DNA of 6,658 nt from Clostridia bacterium (GTDB lineage: Bacteria > Bacillota > Clostridia > UBA1381): the NCBI GenBank assembly GCA_900770405.1, contig CAAGKL010000246.1, forward strand, positions 1 through 6,658. The letters run 5' to 3'. Below the pieces are notes generated by a model. It was not told the origin of the DNA. It saw only the letters and a program-made list of their open reading frames with translations, and searched no databases. How positions within the stretch are numbered: the first letter of the stretch is position 1; each line of letters starts with the position of its first letter. The position numbers and the translations under genes were made by a program. Shown piece after piece: positions 6,218 through 6,658 of this stretch.

Positions 6218-6243
6218 AACATATGAATAAGTGTTCATATGTT
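6218..6243. promoter_or_regulatory. ArsR/SmtB-type operator over the ATPase transcription start
   Basis: Perfect 10-base arms AACATATGAA (6218-6227) and TTCATATGTT (6234-6243) flank TAAGTG; counted as 12-2-12 only one pair is imperfect. The form ATATGAA..TTCATAT is the known operator type of CadC, CzrA, SmtB and ZiaR repressors, which release DNA when they bind Zn or Cd. It lies directly downstream of the -10 box, over the predicted +1. No ArsR gene is in the window. Confidence 0.75.
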
Positions 6244-6244
6244 T

Positions 6245-6273
6245 ATTATATGCATACATGGGGTATTTGTCAA
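6245..6273 (-). promoter_or_regulatory. Perfect-consensus sigma-A promoter of the metal ATPase
   Basis: On the minus strand TTGACA (-35, 6268-6273) is followed after exactly 17 bases by TATAAT (-10, 6245-6250). This is the ideal sigma-A/sigma-70 arrangement. The operator begins two bases downstream of the -10 box, so the strong promoter is presumably held silent until metal appears. Confidence 0.9.
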
Positions 6274-6320
6274 TAGCTTTTGCAGAAAAAAATTAATAAA
6301 TTAAAAATCTTTTCGCGAAA

Positions 6321-6347
6321 TTGTTGCAAAAATGTGTATTATATAGT
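6321..6347 (+). promoter_or_regulatory. Candidate weak promoter of rdgB
   Basis: TTGTTG (6321-6326) and TATAGT (6342-6347) have a short 15-base spacer; TATTAT (6337-6342) overlaps as another possible -10. A perfect 10-base palindrome TTTCGCGAAA (6311-6320) abuts the -35 box. The hexamers are only moderate, but a promoter is needed between the divergent ATPase and rdgB. Confidence 0.35.
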
Positions 6348-6375
6348 AAAATAAGCTTTGTATAAGGAAATTTGT

Positions 6376-6387
6376 GCCCGAAAGGGC
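6376..6387 (+). other. GAAA-tetraloop hairpin in the rdgB leader
   Basis: GCCC (6376-6379), GAAA, GGGC (6384-6387) form a short stable hairpin about 40 bases before the rdgB start. It is followed by GGGGAGGACC and then three tandem AAGG units (6402-6413) that serve as ribosome binding sites. I do not match it to a known riboswitch class. Confidence 0.4.
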
Positions 6388-6424
6388 GGGGAGGACCTTT
6401 TAAGGAAGGAAGGAAAAAATATAT

Positions 6425-6658
6425 ATGCGAGTAATTGCAGCAACAAAAAATAATGGAAAAATCGCGGAGATTTCCGAGATTTTGAAGCCGCTCGGGTTCG
6501 AGGTGGTGTCCCAGTGCGAGGCGGGAATCGACGTCGAGATTTTTGAAACGGGCAAGACCTTTATGGAAAATGCGCGGATAAAGGCGCAGGCGGTCGAGCT
6601 TTTGTGCGACGATGCGGTGCTTGCCGACGATTCGGGGCTGTGCGTCGAGGCGCTCGGC
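6425..6658 (+). CDS. rdgB: XTP/dITP diphosphatase (RdgB/HAM1 family), 3' part outside window
   Basis: The first 78 codons are visible out of about 200 expected. The enzyme hydrolyses non-canonical purine nucleoside triphosphates (dITP, XTP, ITP) to monophosphates and pyrophosphate, keeping damaged purines out of DNA and RNA. Family motifs are plain: ATKNNGKIAEI (5-16) near the N-terminus for nucleotide binding, ETGKTFMENARIKA (41-54), and LADDSGLCVEALG (66-78), whose acidic pair D68/D69 belongs to the Mg2+/catalytic region. The ATG at 6425 follows three tandem AAGG units, the last ending 11 bases upstream. It is divergent from the metal ATPase with a 228-base gap and probably begins a separate transcript. 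Family identity is firm; the rest of the gene cannot be checked here. Confidence 0.93.
   Translation, partial: MRVIAATKNNGKIAEISEILKPLGFEVVSQCEAGIDVEIFETGKTFMENARIKAQAVELLCDDAVLADDSGLCVEALG

Noticed and set aside
6217..6227. GAACATATG as a LexA (SOS) half-site, given the neighbouring nucleotide-cleaning gene
   Set aside because: The Gram-positive LexA box needs GAAC and GTTC four bases apart. Here the arms are AACATATGAA and TTCATATGTT with a 6-base centre, which fits ArsR/SmtB operators, and the site sits on the ATPase promoter.
6197..6259. Upstream in-frame ATGs extending the ATPase by up to 21 residues
   Set aside because: They lie before the ribosome binding site, within the operator and -10 to -35 region, so they would not be in the transcript from the consensus promoter.

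Overview
The window looks like ordinary chromosomal DNA of a Gram-positive anaerobe, most likely an uncultured member of the Clostridia (Bacillota). This is inference. It rests on strong AGGAGG-type ribosome binding sites, near-consensus sigma-A promoters in AT-rich gaps, GC-rich third codon positions in the genes, and the gene types: a T. maritima-like DAHP synthase with an N-terminal regulatory domain, a monofunctional prephenate dehydratase, and an ArsR-type operator. I see no IS element, CRISPR array, tRNA or rRNA. The two longest gene-free stretches (84-297 and 6197-6424) are both under 300 bases and are described through their regulatory sites.

Layout. All genes read on the minus strand except the last. 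From the right: a truncated XTP/dITP diphosphatase gene (rdgB) starts at 6425 on the plus strand. Divergent from it, after a 228-base gap, is a P1B-type Zn/Cd/Pb export ATPase (4196-6196). It has a perfect-consensus promoter (TTGACA, 17 bases, TATAAT) whose start site is covered by a near-perfect inverted repeat of the ArsR/SmtB operator type. It ends in a hairpin. Next is a three-gene operon with overlapping ends: DAHP synthase (aroF, 3061-4077), prephenate dehydratase (pheA, 2240-3064) and a PHP-domain metallohydrolase (1546-2247). A separate strong promoter, whose -35 box overlaps the PHP stop codon, then drives a cation diffusion facilitator (298-1464) that looks like a manganese exporter. 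A strong intrinsic terminator follows. At the left edge is the first 27 codons of a helix-turn-helix regulator with an inverted repeat over its own promoter.

How the genes work together. aroF makes the first committed intermediate of the shikimate pathway and pheA converts prephenate to phenylpyruvate, so the operon brackets phenylalanine synthesis. Both enzymes carry small regulatory domains of the kind that bind aromatic amino acids. The PHP protein is coupled to them by an 8-base overlap but its substrate is unknown. On either side sit two metal exporters of different chemistry, each with its own promoter: the ATPase (predicted Zn2+/Cd2+, with an extreme His/Cys-rich tail) and the CDF (predicted Mn2+, Asn-Asp/Asp-Asp site, duplicated C-terminal domain). 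DAHP synthases of this type and PHP enzymes need divalent metals, but any functional link is speculation.

I did not find a clearly new system. The most noteworthy points are the His/Cys-rich tail replacing the usual HMA domain, the metal-responsive promoter architecture, the predicted Mn selectivity and doubled C-terminal domain of the CDF, and the uncharacterised PHP gene coupled to phenylalanine synthesis.
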